Translations under genes and position numbers: made by a program | Assembly: GCF_026967805.1 (NCBI RefSeq) | Contig: NZ_JAPVBG010000001.1 | Coordinates: 248,001-312,000, forward strand | DNA from: Blastococcus sp. VKM Ac-2987 | GTDB taxonomy: Bacteria; Actinomycetota; Actinomycetes; Mycobacteriales; Geodermatophilaceae | Direction of reading: 5' to 3' | DNA length: 64,000 bases | Shown here: positions 24,495-32,788 of the stretch, piece after piece | Position numbering within the stretch: position 1 is the first letter of the stretch | Layout: the number at the start of each line of letters is the position of its first letter | The notes under the pieces: generated by a model | Told to the model about the DNA's origin: nothing | Databases searched by the model: none | The model's input: the letters and a program-made list of their open reading frames with translations, nothing else

Positions 24495-25631
24495 GTGTTC
24501 CGCAAGAAGACGCGCGGCGAAATCATCAGCGCCGAAGTGCAGGAGGGCCTGGCCCACCTGGGGACGGCGGTGACCGAGGCAGGTCGCGCCGCCGCCGAAC
24601 AGCTCGGTCCACGCGTGGAGGCCGCCCGCGACGCCGCGGGCCCTGCCCTGGAGGCGGCCCAGCGGGCCGTCGCCCCGAAGATGGCCGCCGCCGTGGCGGT
24701 GGCCGCCCCCGCGGTCGCATCCGCCCGGGACACCCTCGGTCCGCGGGTGGACGCCGCCCGCGACGCCCTCGGTCCGCGGGTCGACGCGGCCCGCGAGGCC
24801 TTCGTGCCCCGGGTCGACGCGGCCCGCCAGGCAGCGGGGCCCCGGGTCGCCGCTGCGGTGCTGTCGGCGCAGGCCGCCGCCAACCGGGCCGCTGCCGACC
24901 TGACCCCCCGGGTCGAGGCCGCGCAGAAGGCGGCCCTGAAGGCCCGGGAGGACGTCGGTCCGCGGCTGACCGCGGCGCAGGCCGCGGCCCTGGCGTACGC
25001 GACCCCGCGGGTCGTGGCGGCGCGCGAGGCGGTGTCGCCGGCGCTGGAGAGCGCCCGCGACACCCTGGTCGCCGGGGTGGACAGCGCCCGCAGCGAGCTC
25101 GACGCCCGCCGCGCCGAGCTGGCCGCCGCGGCTGCGGAATCCACCCGCAAGGCCCGGAAGACCGCCAAGAAGGCCCGCAAGAAGGCCGGCAAGAAGCACC
25201 GCGAGTTCGAGAAGGCCGCCGTCGCCACCGCCAAGACCGTGAAGCGGCGGACGGGCTTGCAGCCGGAGCCGCGCCGCTGGCCGTGGGTGTTCGTTCTGCT
25301 GGCTGCGGGTACTGCCGCGTTCGTCCTGCTGCGTCGCAAGAAGAACGACGCGTGGACGCCCGCACCGGCCGGGGACGGCCCGGTGCCCAGCTACCGAGAG
25401 GACCCCGTGCCCAGCTCCGACAGCACCTCCGGCAAGACCGTGTCCACCGCCGACACCACCGGCGACTCCGCTCCTCCGGAGTCGGACATGGGCGTCCGCG
25501 ACGCCCAGTTCGTCGACGGCGACGGCGCCGACAGCGCGAGCGAAGACATCAAGAACAGCCCGGAGCCGTCCTCTTCCGGTGGCGGGTCCTTCGAAGGCCC
25601 CACGGCCGGTCCGGACGACCGGCAGGTCTGA
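24495..25631 (+). CDS. Apolipoprotein-like amphipathic helical repeat protein
   Basis: This encodes 378 residues from the GTG at 24495, chosen over GTG 24435 because GGAGG (24482-24486) is well spaced for it. Residues about 20-230 are nearly pure amphipathic helix built of 11-residue units of the type [11 protein letters not shown], as in apolipoprotein A/E proteins; the DNA shows a matching 33-base periodicity. A basic stretch ([17 protein letters not shown]) leads to one membrane helix at about 262-277 ([16 protein letters not shown]). The C-terminus is acidic and Ser/Thr/Pro-rich. The long helix could lie along the membrane or bind DNA; no function is established. Confidence 0.75.
   Translation: MFRKKTRGEIISAEVQEGLAHLGTAVTEAGRAAAEQLGPRVEAARDAAGPALEAAQRAVAPKMAAAVAVAAPAVASARDTLGPRVDAARDALGPRVDAAREAFVPRVDAARQAAGPRVAAAVLSAQAAANRAAADLTPRVEAAQKAALKAREDVGPRLTAAQAAALAYATPRVVAAREAVSPALESARDTLVAGVDSARSELDARRAELAAAAAESTRKARKTAKKARKKAGKKHREFEKAAVATAKTVKRRTGLQPEPRRWPWVFVLLAAGTAAFVLLRRKKNDAWTPAPAGDGPVPSYREDPVPSSDSTSGKTVSTADTTGDSAPPESDMGVRDAQFVDGDGADSASEDIKNSPEPSSSGGGSFEGPTAGPDDRQV
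24735..24800 (+). repeat. 33-bp tandem units in the apolipoprotein-like gene
   Basis: The unit beginning ctcggtccgcgggt occurs at 24735 and again at 24768 with few changes; more diverged units continue on both sides. Each unit encodes one 11-residue amphipathic helix repeat. Confidence 0.75.
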
Positions 25632-25651
25632 CCACCCGCACCGTTCCACCG

Positions 25652-25688
25652 CCGCAGCCCCCGTCGCCCCGCGCGACGGGGGCTGCGG
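25652..25688. terminator. Terminator hairpin before lipA
   Basis: A perfect 16-bp stem (ccgcagcccccgtcgc / gcgacgggggctgcgg) with a 5-base loop lies 20 bases after the preceding stop and ends just upstream of the lipA -10 box. It isolates lipA from read-through. Confidence 0.8.
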
Positions 25689-25700
25689 TGTCTTCGCGAG

Positions 25701-25706
25701 TACCGT
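25701..25706 (+). promoter_or_regulatory. Leaderless -10 box (TACCGT) of lipA
   Basis: TACCGT, then 7 bases, then ATG 25714. Confidence 0.6.
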
Positions 25707-25713
25707 GGGGATC

Positions 25714-26700
25714 ATGAGCGAGGCGCCCCCGAGGAACCCTGAGCAGTCCCCCGTCCAGGACTCCCGGATCGAGCCCGCCGGCCGGAAGATGCTGCGCCTC
25801 GAGGTGCGCAACAGCCAGGTGCCGATCGAGCGCAAGCCGGAGTGGATCAAGACCCGGTTGAAGACCGGCCCGGAGTACACCGAGCTCAAGTCGCTGGTCC
25901 GCCGCGAGGGCCTGCACACCGTCTGCGAAGAGGCCGGCTGCCCCAACATCTACGAGTGCTGGGAGGACCGGGAGGCCACCTTCCTCATCGGCGGCGACCA
26001 GTGCACCCGGCGCTGCGACTTCTGCCAGATCGACACCGGCAAGCCCGCCGACTTCGACGCCGACGAGCCGCGGCGGGTCGCCGAGAGCGTCGCCACCATG
26101 GGTCTCCGCTACGCCACCATCACCGGTGTCGCCCGCGACGACCTCCCCGACGGCGGCGCCTGGCTCTACGCCGAGACGGTGCGGCAGATCCACGCCCAGC
26201 TCCCCGGGTGCGGCGTCGAGTTGCTGATCCCGGACTTCAACGCCGATCCCGCGCAGCTGGCCGAGGTGTTCTCCTCCCGGCCCGAGGTCCTGGCGCACAA
26301 CGTCGAGACGGTGCCGCGGATCTTCAAGCGCATCCGCCCCGGGTTCCGCTTCGACCGGTCCCTCTCGGTGATCACCGCCGCTCGCGAGGCCGGTCTGGTC
26401 ACGAAGTCCAACCTGATCCTGGGGATGGGCGAGGAGCCGCACGAGGTCGTGGAGACGATGCAGGCGCTGCACGACGCCGGGTGCGACCTCCTCACCATCA
26501 CCCAGTACCTGCGCCCCTCGCCGCGGCACCACCCCGTCGTCCGCTGGGTCAAGCCCGACGAGTTCGTGCAGTTCCAGAAGGACGCCGAGGAGATCGGCTT
26601 CCTGGGCGTCCTGGCCGGGCCCCTCGTGCGCAGCTCCTACCGCGCCGGGCGGCTGTACCAGCAGGCGATCGAGGCCCGCGGGCTGGCCCACCAGGGCTGA
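25714..26700 (+). CDS. lipA: Lipoyl synthase (radical SAM)
   Basis: LipA inserts two sulfurs into the octanoyl chain on E2/GcvH. The 328 residues contain both iron-sulfur sites: the auxiliary cluster cysteines in [12 protein letters not shown] (from residue 71) and the radical [11 protein letters not shown] (from about 97). They also contain [12 protein letters not shown], the SNLILGMGE glycine-rich SAM contact, [15 protein letters not shown], and the C-terminal serine of the auxiliary cluster in RSSYRA. ATG 25714 is fixed by the leaderless TACCGT box. In mycobacteria lipB and lipA are adjacent; here leuS and four other genes have come between them. Confidence 0.98.
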   Translation: MSEAPPRNPEQSPVQDSRIEPAGRKMLRLEVRNSQVPIERKPEWIKTRLKTGPEYTELKSLVRREGLHTVCEEAGCPNIYECWEDREATFLIGGDQCTRRCDFCQIDTGKPADFDADEPRRVAESVATMGLRYATITGVARDDLPDGGAWLYAETVRQIHAQLPGCGVELLIPDFNADPAQLAEVFSSRPEVLAHNVETVPRIFKRIRPGFRFDRSLSVITAAREAGLVTKSNLILGMGEEPHEVVETMQALHDAGCDLLTITQYLRPSPRHHPVVRWVKPDEFVQFQKDAEEIGFLGVLAGPLVRSSYRAGRLYQQAIEARGLAHQG

Positions 26701-26749
26701 CCCGGCGGCTCGGCAGCGGCGGGTCCGGGGCGGGCGCGACCGACGGCCC

Positions 26750-26755
26750 TATCCT
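26750..26755 (+). promoter_or_regulatory. Leaderless -10 box (TATCCT) of the DUF4191 gene
   Basis: TATCCT, then ggggcc, then ATG 26762. Confidence 0.6.
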
Positions 26756-26761
26756 GGGGCC

Positions 26762-27622
26762 ATGGCACGCAGCAAGTCCTCAGACCCCACCGCCCCGGGC
26801 GGCAACGCCGGGCGCGCCCCGAAGGACGGTGGGCGCGGCCGGAGCTCGGGTGCCACCGCATCCGGCGCCACCGCCTCCGGCAAGGCCGGCAAGCCGGGCA
26901 AGGCGCCGAAGCTGGACAAGAACGGCCAGCCCAAGGTCGGCCGGCTGAAGAAGGTCCGCGGCCAGGCCGGCATGATCAAGCAGGCCTACACCCTGACGCG
27001 GAAGAACGACCCGAAGCTCCCCTGGGTCATGCTGATCTGGTTCGTGGCGGTCGCCGCCGTCGTCGAGCTGATCGGCATCCTGCTGAGCGCGCCGTTCATC
27101 TTCCTCCCGCTGGCCCTGCTCACCGGTGGCCTCGCGGCGCTGATCGTCTTCGGCCGTCGCGCCCAGGGCTCGGCCTACCGGCAGGTCGAGGGCCAGCCCG
27201 GTGCGGCCGCGTGGGTGCTCGAGGGCATGCGTGGCGACTGGCGGGTGTCCTCCGGCGTCGCCGGCACCCCGCAGATGGACGCGGTGCACCGGGTGCTGGG
27301 CCGGCCGGGGATCATCCTCGTCGGCGAGGGTGCCCCGGTCCGCGTCCGCGGGCTGATCGCGCAGGAGAAGAGGAAGATCGCCCGCGTGGTCGGCGACACC
27401 CCGATCTACGACGTCCTGGTGGGTGACGCCGAGGGCCAGGTGCCGCTCAAGAAGCTGAGCTCCCACGTGATGAAGCTGCCGCGCAACCTCAGCGCCGCCG
27501 AGGTCAACGCTCTCGGCCGGCGGATGAGCGCACTGGGCGGCCCGCGCATGCCGGTGCCCGGGGGCCCGCTGCCCGGTGGCCGGCAGATGTCGATCAGCCA
27601 GCGCCAGGTCCGCCGTCGCTGA
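26762..27622 (+). CDS. DUF4191 family membrane protein
   Basis: This encodes 286 residues. A basic, low-complexity N-terminus of about 65 residues (with the repeat GATASGATASGKAG) precedes GRLKKVRGQAGMIKQAYTLTRKNDPKLPWVM. Two membrane helices follow (about 85-107 and 110-130), then a cytoplasmic domain with RGDWRVSSGVAGTPQMDAVHRVLGRPGIILVGEG, typical of DUF4191 (PF13829). It sits directly downstream of lipA, as in mycobacteria (Rv2219). No function is known. Confidence 0.92.
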   Translation: MARSKSSDPTAPGGNAGRAPKDGGRGRSSGATASGATASGKAGKPGKAPKLDKNGQPKVGRLKKVRGQAGMIKQAYTLTRKNDPKLPWVMLIWFVAVAAVVELIGILLSAPFIFLPLALLTGGLAALIVFGRRAQGSAYRQVEGQPGAAAWVLEGMRGDWRVSSGVAGTPQMDAVHRVLGRPGIILVGEGAPVRVRGLIAQEKRKIARVVGDTPIYDVLVGDAEGQVPLKKLSSHVMKLPRNLSAAEVNALGRRMSALGGPRMPVPGGPLPGGRQMSISQRQVRRR

Positions 27623-27632
27623 TCCCGCTCCA

Positions 27633-27668
27633 CCGAGAGCCCCGCACCTACCGGTGCGGGGCTCTCGG
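27633..27668. terminator. Bidirectional hairpin between DUF4191 and RDD genes
   Basis: A perfect 16-bp stem (ccgagagccccgcacc / ggtgcggggctctcgg) with a 4-base loop lies between two converging genes and can serve both. Confidence 0.8.
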
Positions 27669-27706
27669 CGTCTCCGGCGCGCTCCCCCGTGCCGCGGGAC
27701 GGGGCG

Positions 27707-28126
27707 TCAGTCGAGGACGACGGCGGTGCCGGTGAGCCGGTCGTGCAGGCCGCGGCCGTCGGCGTCGACCAGCAGGGCGGGCACCAGCAGCATCAGCAGG
27801 GCGGTCCGGACGACGGCGCGCCAGAGTGCCAGCCGGGCGCCAGGCGCAGGGTGGGCGAGCCGCATGCCGAACACCCGGTGCCCGGGCGTCTGGCCGAACA
27901 GCACCAGCGTGACGACGGTGAGGACGCCGAAGATCACCAGGCTCCAGTTGCCCGGGCCGTCGGGTGCGGTGAACGCCCAGCCGATCAGGGCCGTGCCCAG
28001 GGCGTCGACGACGAAGCCGCCGGCCCGCCTGCTGAACGGGGCCAGCGAGCCGGGCCCCGAGGCGGGCAACCCCAGGGAGGCGCCACGGTCCGGGGCCTGA
28101 GAGGGTTGTTCGGCATTCCTGACCAT
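27707..28126 (-). CDS. RDD family membrane protein
   Basis: This encodes 139 residues from ATG 28126. The RDD domain (PF06271) begins at [19 protein letters not shown], with the Arg and Asp that name the family, and continues through a second helix ([30 protein letters not shown]) to [16 protein letters not shown], the typical end with the last conserved Asp. About three membrane helices are predicted. It faces glnA and lies where mycobacteria have the small Rv2219A. TACGCT is 7 bases upstream of the ATG. Function is unknown; some RDD proteins have been linked to ion exchange. Confidence 0.88.
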   Translation of the reverse strand: MVRNAEQPSQAPDRGASLGLPASGPGSLAPFSRRAGGFVVDALGTALIGWAFTAPDGPGNWSLVIFGVLTVVTLVLFGQTPGHRVFGMRLAHPAPGARLALWRAVVRTALLMLLVPALLVDADGRGLHDRLTGTAVVLD

Positions 28127-28133
28127 GACCGCC

Positions 28134-28139
28134 AGCGTA
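28134..28139 (-). promoter_or_regulatory. Leaderless -10 box (TACGCT) of the RDD gene
   Basis: TACGCT on the minus strand, then 7 bases, then ATG 28126. Confidence 0.55.
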
Positions 28140-28204
28140 GGACTCCGCTGCACCGGCCCCCGAGGATCCAGCGCAGTCGTGGCCGGCGACACGCCGCAGG
28201 CGTT

Positions 28205-28242
28205 GTTACCGCGCCGAAACACTCGGGACACGGCGGGGCAAC
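28205..28242 (+). promoter_or_regulatory. GlnR box upstream of glnA (four half-sites)
   Basis: GTTAC-n6-GAAAC-n6-GACAC-n6-GCAAC runs without a spacing error from 28205 to 28242. This is the actinobacterial GlnR consensus gTnAC-n6-GaAAC repeated twice, with 11-base periodicity. It lies 50-88 bases before the glnA start, as expected for nitrogen-limitation activation. Confidence 0.85.
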
Positions 28243-28292
28243 TCCCCGCTCGTAGCGTGCCGTTCAGCCGTCCGCCCACACCCGGAGGATCG

Positions 28293-29726
28293 ATGTTCAA
28301 CAGTCCCGACGAGGTCGCCGCCTACATCCGCGACAACGACGTCGAATTCGTCGACGTCCGCTTCTGCGACCTGCCCGGCGTCATGCAGCACTTCACCATC
28401 CCTGCGTCGACGTTCGGCGAGGACACCTTCAGCGAGGGCCTCGGCTTCGACGGCTCCTCGATCCGCGGGTTCCAGGCGATCAACGAGTCGGACATGCTGC
28501 TGCTGCCCGACGCCAACAGCGCGTTCGTGGACCCGTTCCGCAAGCACAAGACGCTGAACGTGAACTTCTTCATCCACGACCCGATCACGCGTGAGGCCTA
28601 CAGCCGCGACCCGCGCAACGTCGCGAAGAAGGCCGAGGCCTATCTGGCCTCCAGCGGCATCGCCGACACCGCGTACTTCGGCCCCGAGGCCGAGTTCTAC
28701 GTCTTCGACTCGGTGCGGTACGACACCTCGATCAACGAGGGCTACTACCACATCGACTCGGAGGAGGGCTCCTGGCGTTCGGGTGCTCGCACCGAGCTCG
28801 ACGGCAGCCCCAACCGCGGCTACAAGGCGCGCCCCAAGGGCGGCTACTTCCCGGTCGAGCCCTACGACCAGCAGAGCGACCTGCGCTCGGACATGATGAA
28901 GAACCTGATCGGCGCCGGCCTCGAGCTCGAGCGCGGGCACCACGAGGTGGGCACCGGCGGTCAGGCCGAGATCAACTACAAGTTCGACACGCTGCTGCGC
29001 TCGGCCGACAGCCTGATGCTCTTCAAGTACGTCATCAAGAACACCGCCTGGGCCGCCGGCAAGACCGCCACCTTCATGCCCAAGCCGCTGTTCGGTGACA
29101 ACGGATCGGGCATGCACTGCCACCAGAGCCTCTGGAAGGACGGGCAGCCGCTCTTCCACGCCGAGACCGGCTACGCGGGCCTGTCCGACATGGCCCGCCA
29201 CTACATCGGCGGCCTGCTGGCCCACGCCCCGTCGCTGCTGGCCTTCACCAACCCGACGGTCAACAGCTACCACCGCCTGGTGCCCGGCTACGAGGCGCCG
29301 ATCAACCTGGTCTACTCGGCCCGCAACCGCTCGGCCTGCCTGCGCATCCCGATCTCCGGCGACAGCCCGAAGGCCAAGCGCATCGAGTTCCGCGTGCCCG
29401 ACCCGTCGGCCAACCCCTACCTCGCCTTCTCGGCGATGCTGATGGCCGGCCTCGACGGCGTGAAGAACAAGATCGAGCCGCCGGCCCCGGTCGACAAGGA
29501 CCTCTACGAGCTGCCGCCCGAGGAGGCTCTGGGCATCGAGAAGGTGCCCGCGTCGCTGGACGCCGCGCTGGACAACCTCGAGACCGACCACGAGTACCTG
29601 ATCGACGGCGGCGTCTTCACGCCCGACCTGATCGAGACGTGGATCGACTACAAGCGGGCCAACGAGATCGACCCGATCCGCCTGCGCCCGCACCCGCACG
29701 AGTTCGCGATGTACTACGACATCTGA
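28293..29726 (+). CDS. glnA: Glutamine synthetase type I (GlnA1, adenylylatable)
   Basis: This 477-residue enzyme makes glutamine from glutamate, ammonia and ATP as a dodecamer. It shows the N-terminal [18 protein letters not shown] and [15 protein letters not shown], the glutamate/metal site [28 protein letters not shown], the ATP-site [27 protein letters not shown], and the adenylylation tyrosine in [11 protein letters not shown]. The start at ATG 28293 has CGGAGGA at 28283-28289. A perfect GlnR box lies upstream. GlnE (48860-51958), which adenylylates this tyrosine, is normally adjacent in mycobacteria but is 19 kb away here because of the accessory insertion that starts right after this gene. 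Confidence 0.98.
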   Translation: MFNSPDEVAAYIRDNDVEFVDVRFCDLPGVMQHFTIPASTFGEDTFSEGLGFDGSSIRGFQAINESDMLLLPDANSAFVDPFRKHKTLNVNFFIHDPITREAYSRDPRNVAKKAEAYLASSGIADTAYFGPEAEFYVFDSVRYDTSINEGYYHIDSEEGSWRSGARTELDGSPNRGYKARPKGGYFPVEPYDQQSDLRSDMMKNLIGAGLELERGHHEVGTGGQAEINYKFDTLLRSADSLMLFKYVIKNTAWAAGKTATFMPKPLFGDNGSGMHCHQSLWKDGQPLFHAETGYAGLSDMARHYIGGLLAHAPSLLAFTNPTVNSYHRLVPGYEAPINLVYSARNRSACLRIPISGDSPKAKRIEFRVPDPSANPYLAFSAMLMAGLDGVKNKIEPPAPVDKDLYELPPEEALGIEKVPASLDAALDNLETDHEYLIDGGVFTPDLIETWIDYKRANEIDPIRLRPHPHEFAMYYDI

Positions 29727-29750
29727 GTCGCGCGAGGCGCCAACCTGCGG

Positions 29751-29876
29751 TCATGCCGTAGCTAGGCGCTGACAGTCCGCACCGGGTCCGCACGAGCCGC
29801 CAGCACCGATGGCGGCTCGTGCGGACTCATCGCTGTCCGGCCAGAGGTGGCCACAGGTGTCGAGCGTCGTCTTCGC
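29751..29876 (-). pseudogene. Tyrosine-recombinase (integrase) C-terminal remnant
   Basis: A 41-residue frame reads AKTTLDTCGHLWPDSDESARAAIG and then an unrelated tail to TGA at 29751. AKTTLDTYGHLWPDSDE is the end of many actinobacterial phage/ICE integrases, including the catalytic tyrosine. Here that codon is TGT, so Tyr has become Cys. Nothing upstream continues the integrase frame. It is a dead fragment marking the left edge of an old integrated element beside glnA. Confidence 0.7.
29786..29826. terminator. 17-bp perfect inverted repeat downstream of glnA
   Basis: The arms gtccgcacgagccgcca and tggcggctcgtgcggac enclose 7 bases. It lies about 60 bases after the glnA stop and inside the integrase remnant. 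It could end glnA transcription; it could also be a recombination or insertion footprint. Confidence 0.55.
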
Positions 29877-29899
29877 GCGACGTTCCTGGCGGGACGGAG

Positions 29900-30551
29900 T
29901 GGGAGGTCACTCGGCCGCGAGGTGGATGTGTGGCGCTGACGCCGGTTGTCGTCGCGCTCTGCGCCCCAGGTGTCGCGTTCGACGGCGAGCCGTTCGGCGG
30001 GCTGAGGGCGGAGAGCCGGCTCGGCCGTCAGTCGCGCGATGCGAGCGCGGACGGCGACCAGTTCTGCGTGGGTGGTCGTGATGTCCCGGTCGGGGTCGGC
30101 CAGTCGCTCCGCCGGGTCGGGGGTCCAGCCGAGGGGCGCCCGAAGCGGGCGAGCCGGTCCTCATGTTGACGGCGGCGTCGGCGACCGCGACTCCGGCGTG
30201 CCGGTGGCTCACCGGCGCGGTGGCTGCGGTCGCGCACGACTGGGTGTGCTCCGGGTGGGCGCGTTCGGCGTGGTGGCGGGCGTACCGGTCGAAGGCGGTC
30301 CACAGCCGCGGTCGGTCGTCGGCCCGGTCAGCCAGGCGCGCGCTCTGCTGCGGCTCCGTGGGGTCCAGGCCGGCCGCCCACGCCTCGTGGTCATCCCCGG
30401 CGAGCGGTGCCAGCACCTGAACCCGCCCGCCGCCAGCGGTGTAGCGGCGCGCGATGCCGATTCCCTCGGTGAGGTAGAAGTCATCGGCCCGGCCCCGGCC
30501 GACCTCCACACGGTGCCGGGCCGCGGATGGATCACCGGCGTAGACCTTCAT
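29900..30551 (-). pseudogene. MobF (TrwC/TraI-type) relaxase remnant
   Basis: The N-terminus from ATG 30551 (MKVYAGDPSAARHRVEV, then RADDFYLTEGIGIARRY and APLAGDDHEAWAAGLDP) matches the start of actinobacterial MobF relaxases, but the catalytic core with its His triad is absent. After an apparent deletion the reading continues as RLWTAFDRYARHHAERAHPEH and HAGVAVADAAVNM. A frameshift near 30160 then leads to AERLADPDRDITTTHAELVAVRARIARLTAEPALRPQ and AERLAVERDTWGAERD, which look like the helical C-terminus of such relaxases. So it is a relaxase gene with a large internal deletion and at least one frameshift, left by a conjugative element. Confidence 0.65.
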
Positions 30552-30737
30552 CCCGCCGTGCATTCATCAACGCCACCCGACAATGACCAACACGCCATCC
30601 CCAGAAATGGCAGCGGGCGCGAAGCGGGGCCCGGACTACCCATATTTGTGACATGCGCGCCGTTCTGTAGTAAGAGCTTGACTCATGTGGACGGGCGGTG
30701 ACCTGCGTAGCGGTGTCCAGATGCGGGGGAACGACAA

Positions 30738-31347
30738 CTGGTCCCTGATCAGCTGTGGAAGATCGTCTCGCTGATTCCGCCGCAGCCGGAGCGGCCGCAG
30801 GGCGGTGGCACCCGCTACGTGGAGGACCGGGCGGTGTCAACCGCGTCGTCCAGGTACTGACCACCGGGTGCGCCTGGCGGCATCTGCCGGCGGAGTTCGG
30901 CGCATCCACCGCGACCGCGCACCGCCGCGTCGTGACCTGGACCCAGGCCGGGGCTGTGGCGCCGGCTGCATCGGGCGGCGCTCGACCGGCTCGAGGAGCA
31001 GGAGGGATCGACTGGTCTCACGCGGTGGTGGATGCGGGCGGCATGCGAGCCACAAGGGGTTTTCATGACCGGCCCGGCCCGGTCGATCGCGGCAAACCCG
31101 GCTCCAAGCTGCACGTGCGCACCGACGCCGGCGGCCTGCCGCTGGCCGTGGTGCTCAGTGCGGCCAACACCCACCACTGCCTCGCGCTGATCCCGCTGGC
31201 GCAGGCCATACCGCCGATCCGCTCCCGACGCGGACCGCCGCGGCGCCGACCGGCCGGGCTGCACGCCGACAAGGGCTACGACTACGGCCACCTCCGAGCC
31301 TGGCAGCGCGACCGACGGATCACTCCCCGGATAGCCCGTCCGGCGCC
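30738..31347 (+). pseudogene. Decayed IS5-family transposase
   Basis: Fragments of an IS5-type DDE transposase are spread over two or three frames. They are VPDQLWKIVSLIPPQPERPQ and GGGTRYVEDRAV in one, then TTGCAWRHLPAEFGASTATAHRR after a frameshift near 30840, a scrambled stretch at about 30955-31005, and IDWSHAVVDAGGMRA through RGKPGSKLHVRTDAGGLPLAVVLSAANTH. The last piece is LHADKGYDYGHLRAWQRDRRI. The C-terminal third with the final catalytic Glu (the YRRL region) is missing after about 31347. The element is inactive; terminal inverted repeats were not found. Confidence 0.8.
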
Positions 31348-31520
31348 CTGGGGCGAAGGCACGATTTCCCGCCAGCGAGCTGGAGACCTCGGTTCCTGAG
31401 GAATCTTGGACAGGTCCATTTGCCGACATTTCGTGGCGAGCCTACGTTCATCGAGCCAAAGCGGGCAGCGTGGCCGACAGCATCCCCCGGGCCTGACCGG
31501 TTCCACACTCTGGAGCGCAC
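31348..31520. other. Gap between IS remnant and the pyroglutamate operon
   Basis: There is no gene here. AT content rises slightly (around 31400-31450). No GlnR-type box and no TANNNT-6/7-ATG arrangement is seen ahead of the transporter; the operon promoter is probably in this stretch but I cannot place it. Confidence 0.4.
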
Positions 31521-32777
31521 ATGTCACACAATCCGACCGAGGGCCCCGCACCCGCCGCCCCTCGAGAGCCACAGCCGACCTCGAAGTTCTCCTCGAGCAC
31601 GAGGTCGACCCTGCTCGGCGCCATGTTCCTCATGGCCACCTCGGCGATCGGTCCGGGGTTCATCACCCAGACCACGGCGTTCACCGTGCAACTCGGGGTG
31701 GCGTTCGCGTTCGCGATCGCCGTCTCGATCGTGGTGGACATCGCGCTGCAGCTGAATGTGTGGCGGGTCATCGGCGTCTCGGGACGACGCGCGCAGGAGT
31801 TGGGCAACCTGGTGGCTCCCGGCCTCGGGTGGGCGATGGCCGCGCTGCTGCTGATCGGCGGACTGGTCTTCAACATCGGGAACGTGAGCGGTGCGGGTCT
31901 GGGCACCGACGCGATGATGGGCCTCGACCCACGCATCGGGGGGGCCATCTCGGCCGCCATCGCCATCGGCATCTTCATCAGCAAGCGTGCGGGTGTGGCG
32001 ATCGACCGCATCGTCGTCGTCCTCGGCGTGGTGATGATCCTTCTGACGACCTACATCGCCGTGAGCTCCGGCCCGCCGGTCGGCGAGGCACTGAAGAACG
32101 TCGTCCTGCCCGAGGACATCAGCTTCCTGGCCATCACCACGCTGATCGGCGGCACCATCGGGGGCTACATCGTGTATGCCGGAGCGCACCGCCTCCTCGA
32201 CTCCGGTGTCTCGGGCCCGGACCGCGTCAGAGACATCACCCGTGGCTCGGTCACCGGCATCCTCATCACCGGCGTCATGCGCATCATCCTGTTCCTGGCC
32301 ATCCTCGGCGTCGTCGCCGGCGGGGCCGAGCTCGACCCGACGAACCAGGCGGCGTCGGCGTTCAACCAGGCTGCAGGCGAGTTGGGCCTGCGGGTGTTCG
32401 GCATCGTGCTGTGGGCCGCCGCGATCACCAGCGTCATCGGCGCCTCCTACACGACCGTCTCGTTCGTCACGACCCAGAAGGGCACGAGCGAGCGCACGCG
32501 TACGGCCCTGGTGTGCGCCTTCATCGTGTTCACCACCTTCGTCTTCGTCGTGGTCGGTGCCGCGCCGACGACGTTGCTGATCTTCGCCGGCGCGTTCAAC
32601 GGCCTGCTGCTGCCCTTCGGCATCGGTGTGCTGCTGTGGGTCGCGACGCGTCGCACCGACCTGCTGCGTGGCTACGCCTACCCGAGGTGGCTGCTCGTCG
32701 TGGGCTGGGTCGCGTGGCTGCTCACGGTCTACCTGGCCGTGAACTCCATCCGCCCCGTCATCGACCTGTTCTCCTGA
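31521..32777 (+). CDS. NRAMP-like transporter of the pyroglutamate operon (YcsG-type)
   Basis: This encodes 418 residues with about 11 membrane helices and the overall NRAMP (PF01566) pattern. It heads an operon with pxpA, pxpB and pxpC, matching Bacillus ycsG beside ycsF/kipI/kipA. The metal-binding motifs of true NRAMP carriers are not kept: helix 1 reads IGPGFITQ (residues about 43-50) where Mn/Fe carriers have DPGN, and helix 6 reads YAGAHRLL (about 218-225) where they have MPH. Transport of 5-oxoproline or another organic solute instead of a metal is therefore plausible; this is inference from context. Start is ATG 31521. Confidence 0.88.
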   Translation: MSHNPTEGPAPAAPREPQPTSKFSSSTRSTLLGAMFLMATSAIGPGFITQTTAFTVQLGVAFAFAIAVSIVVDIALQLNVWRVIGVSGRRAQELGNLVAPGLGWAMAALLLIGGLVFNIGNVSGAGLGTDAMMGLDPRIGGAISAAIAIGIFISKRAGVAIDRIVVVLGVVMILLTTYIAVSSGPPVGEALKNVVLPEDISFLAITTLIGGTIGGYIVYAGAHRLLDSGVSGPDRVRDITRGSVTGILITGVMRIILFLAILGVVAGGAELDPTNQAASAFNQAAGELGLRVFGIVLWAAAITSVIGASYTTVSFVTTQKGTSERTRTALVCAFIVFTTFVFVVVGAAPTTLLIFAGAFNGLLLPFGIGVLLWVATRRTDLLRGYAYPRWLLVVGWVAWLLTVYLAVNSIRPVIDLFS

Positions 32778-32788
32778 GAGGGACCCTT

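Noticed and set aside
29907..30563. Intact 218-aa gene in the relaxase region
   Set aside because: Only the first 70 or so residues resemble a relaxase; the catalytic core is missing and the C-terminal similarity is in another frame, so it is a remnant.
30755..31399. Intact 214-aa transposase
   Set aside because: The N-terminal motif is in another frame, an internal stretch is scrambled and the C-terminal catalytic Glu is lost.
31401..31520. GlnR box for the pyroglutamate operon
   Set aside because: No gTnAC-n6-GaAAC arrangement was found in the upstream region on either strand.
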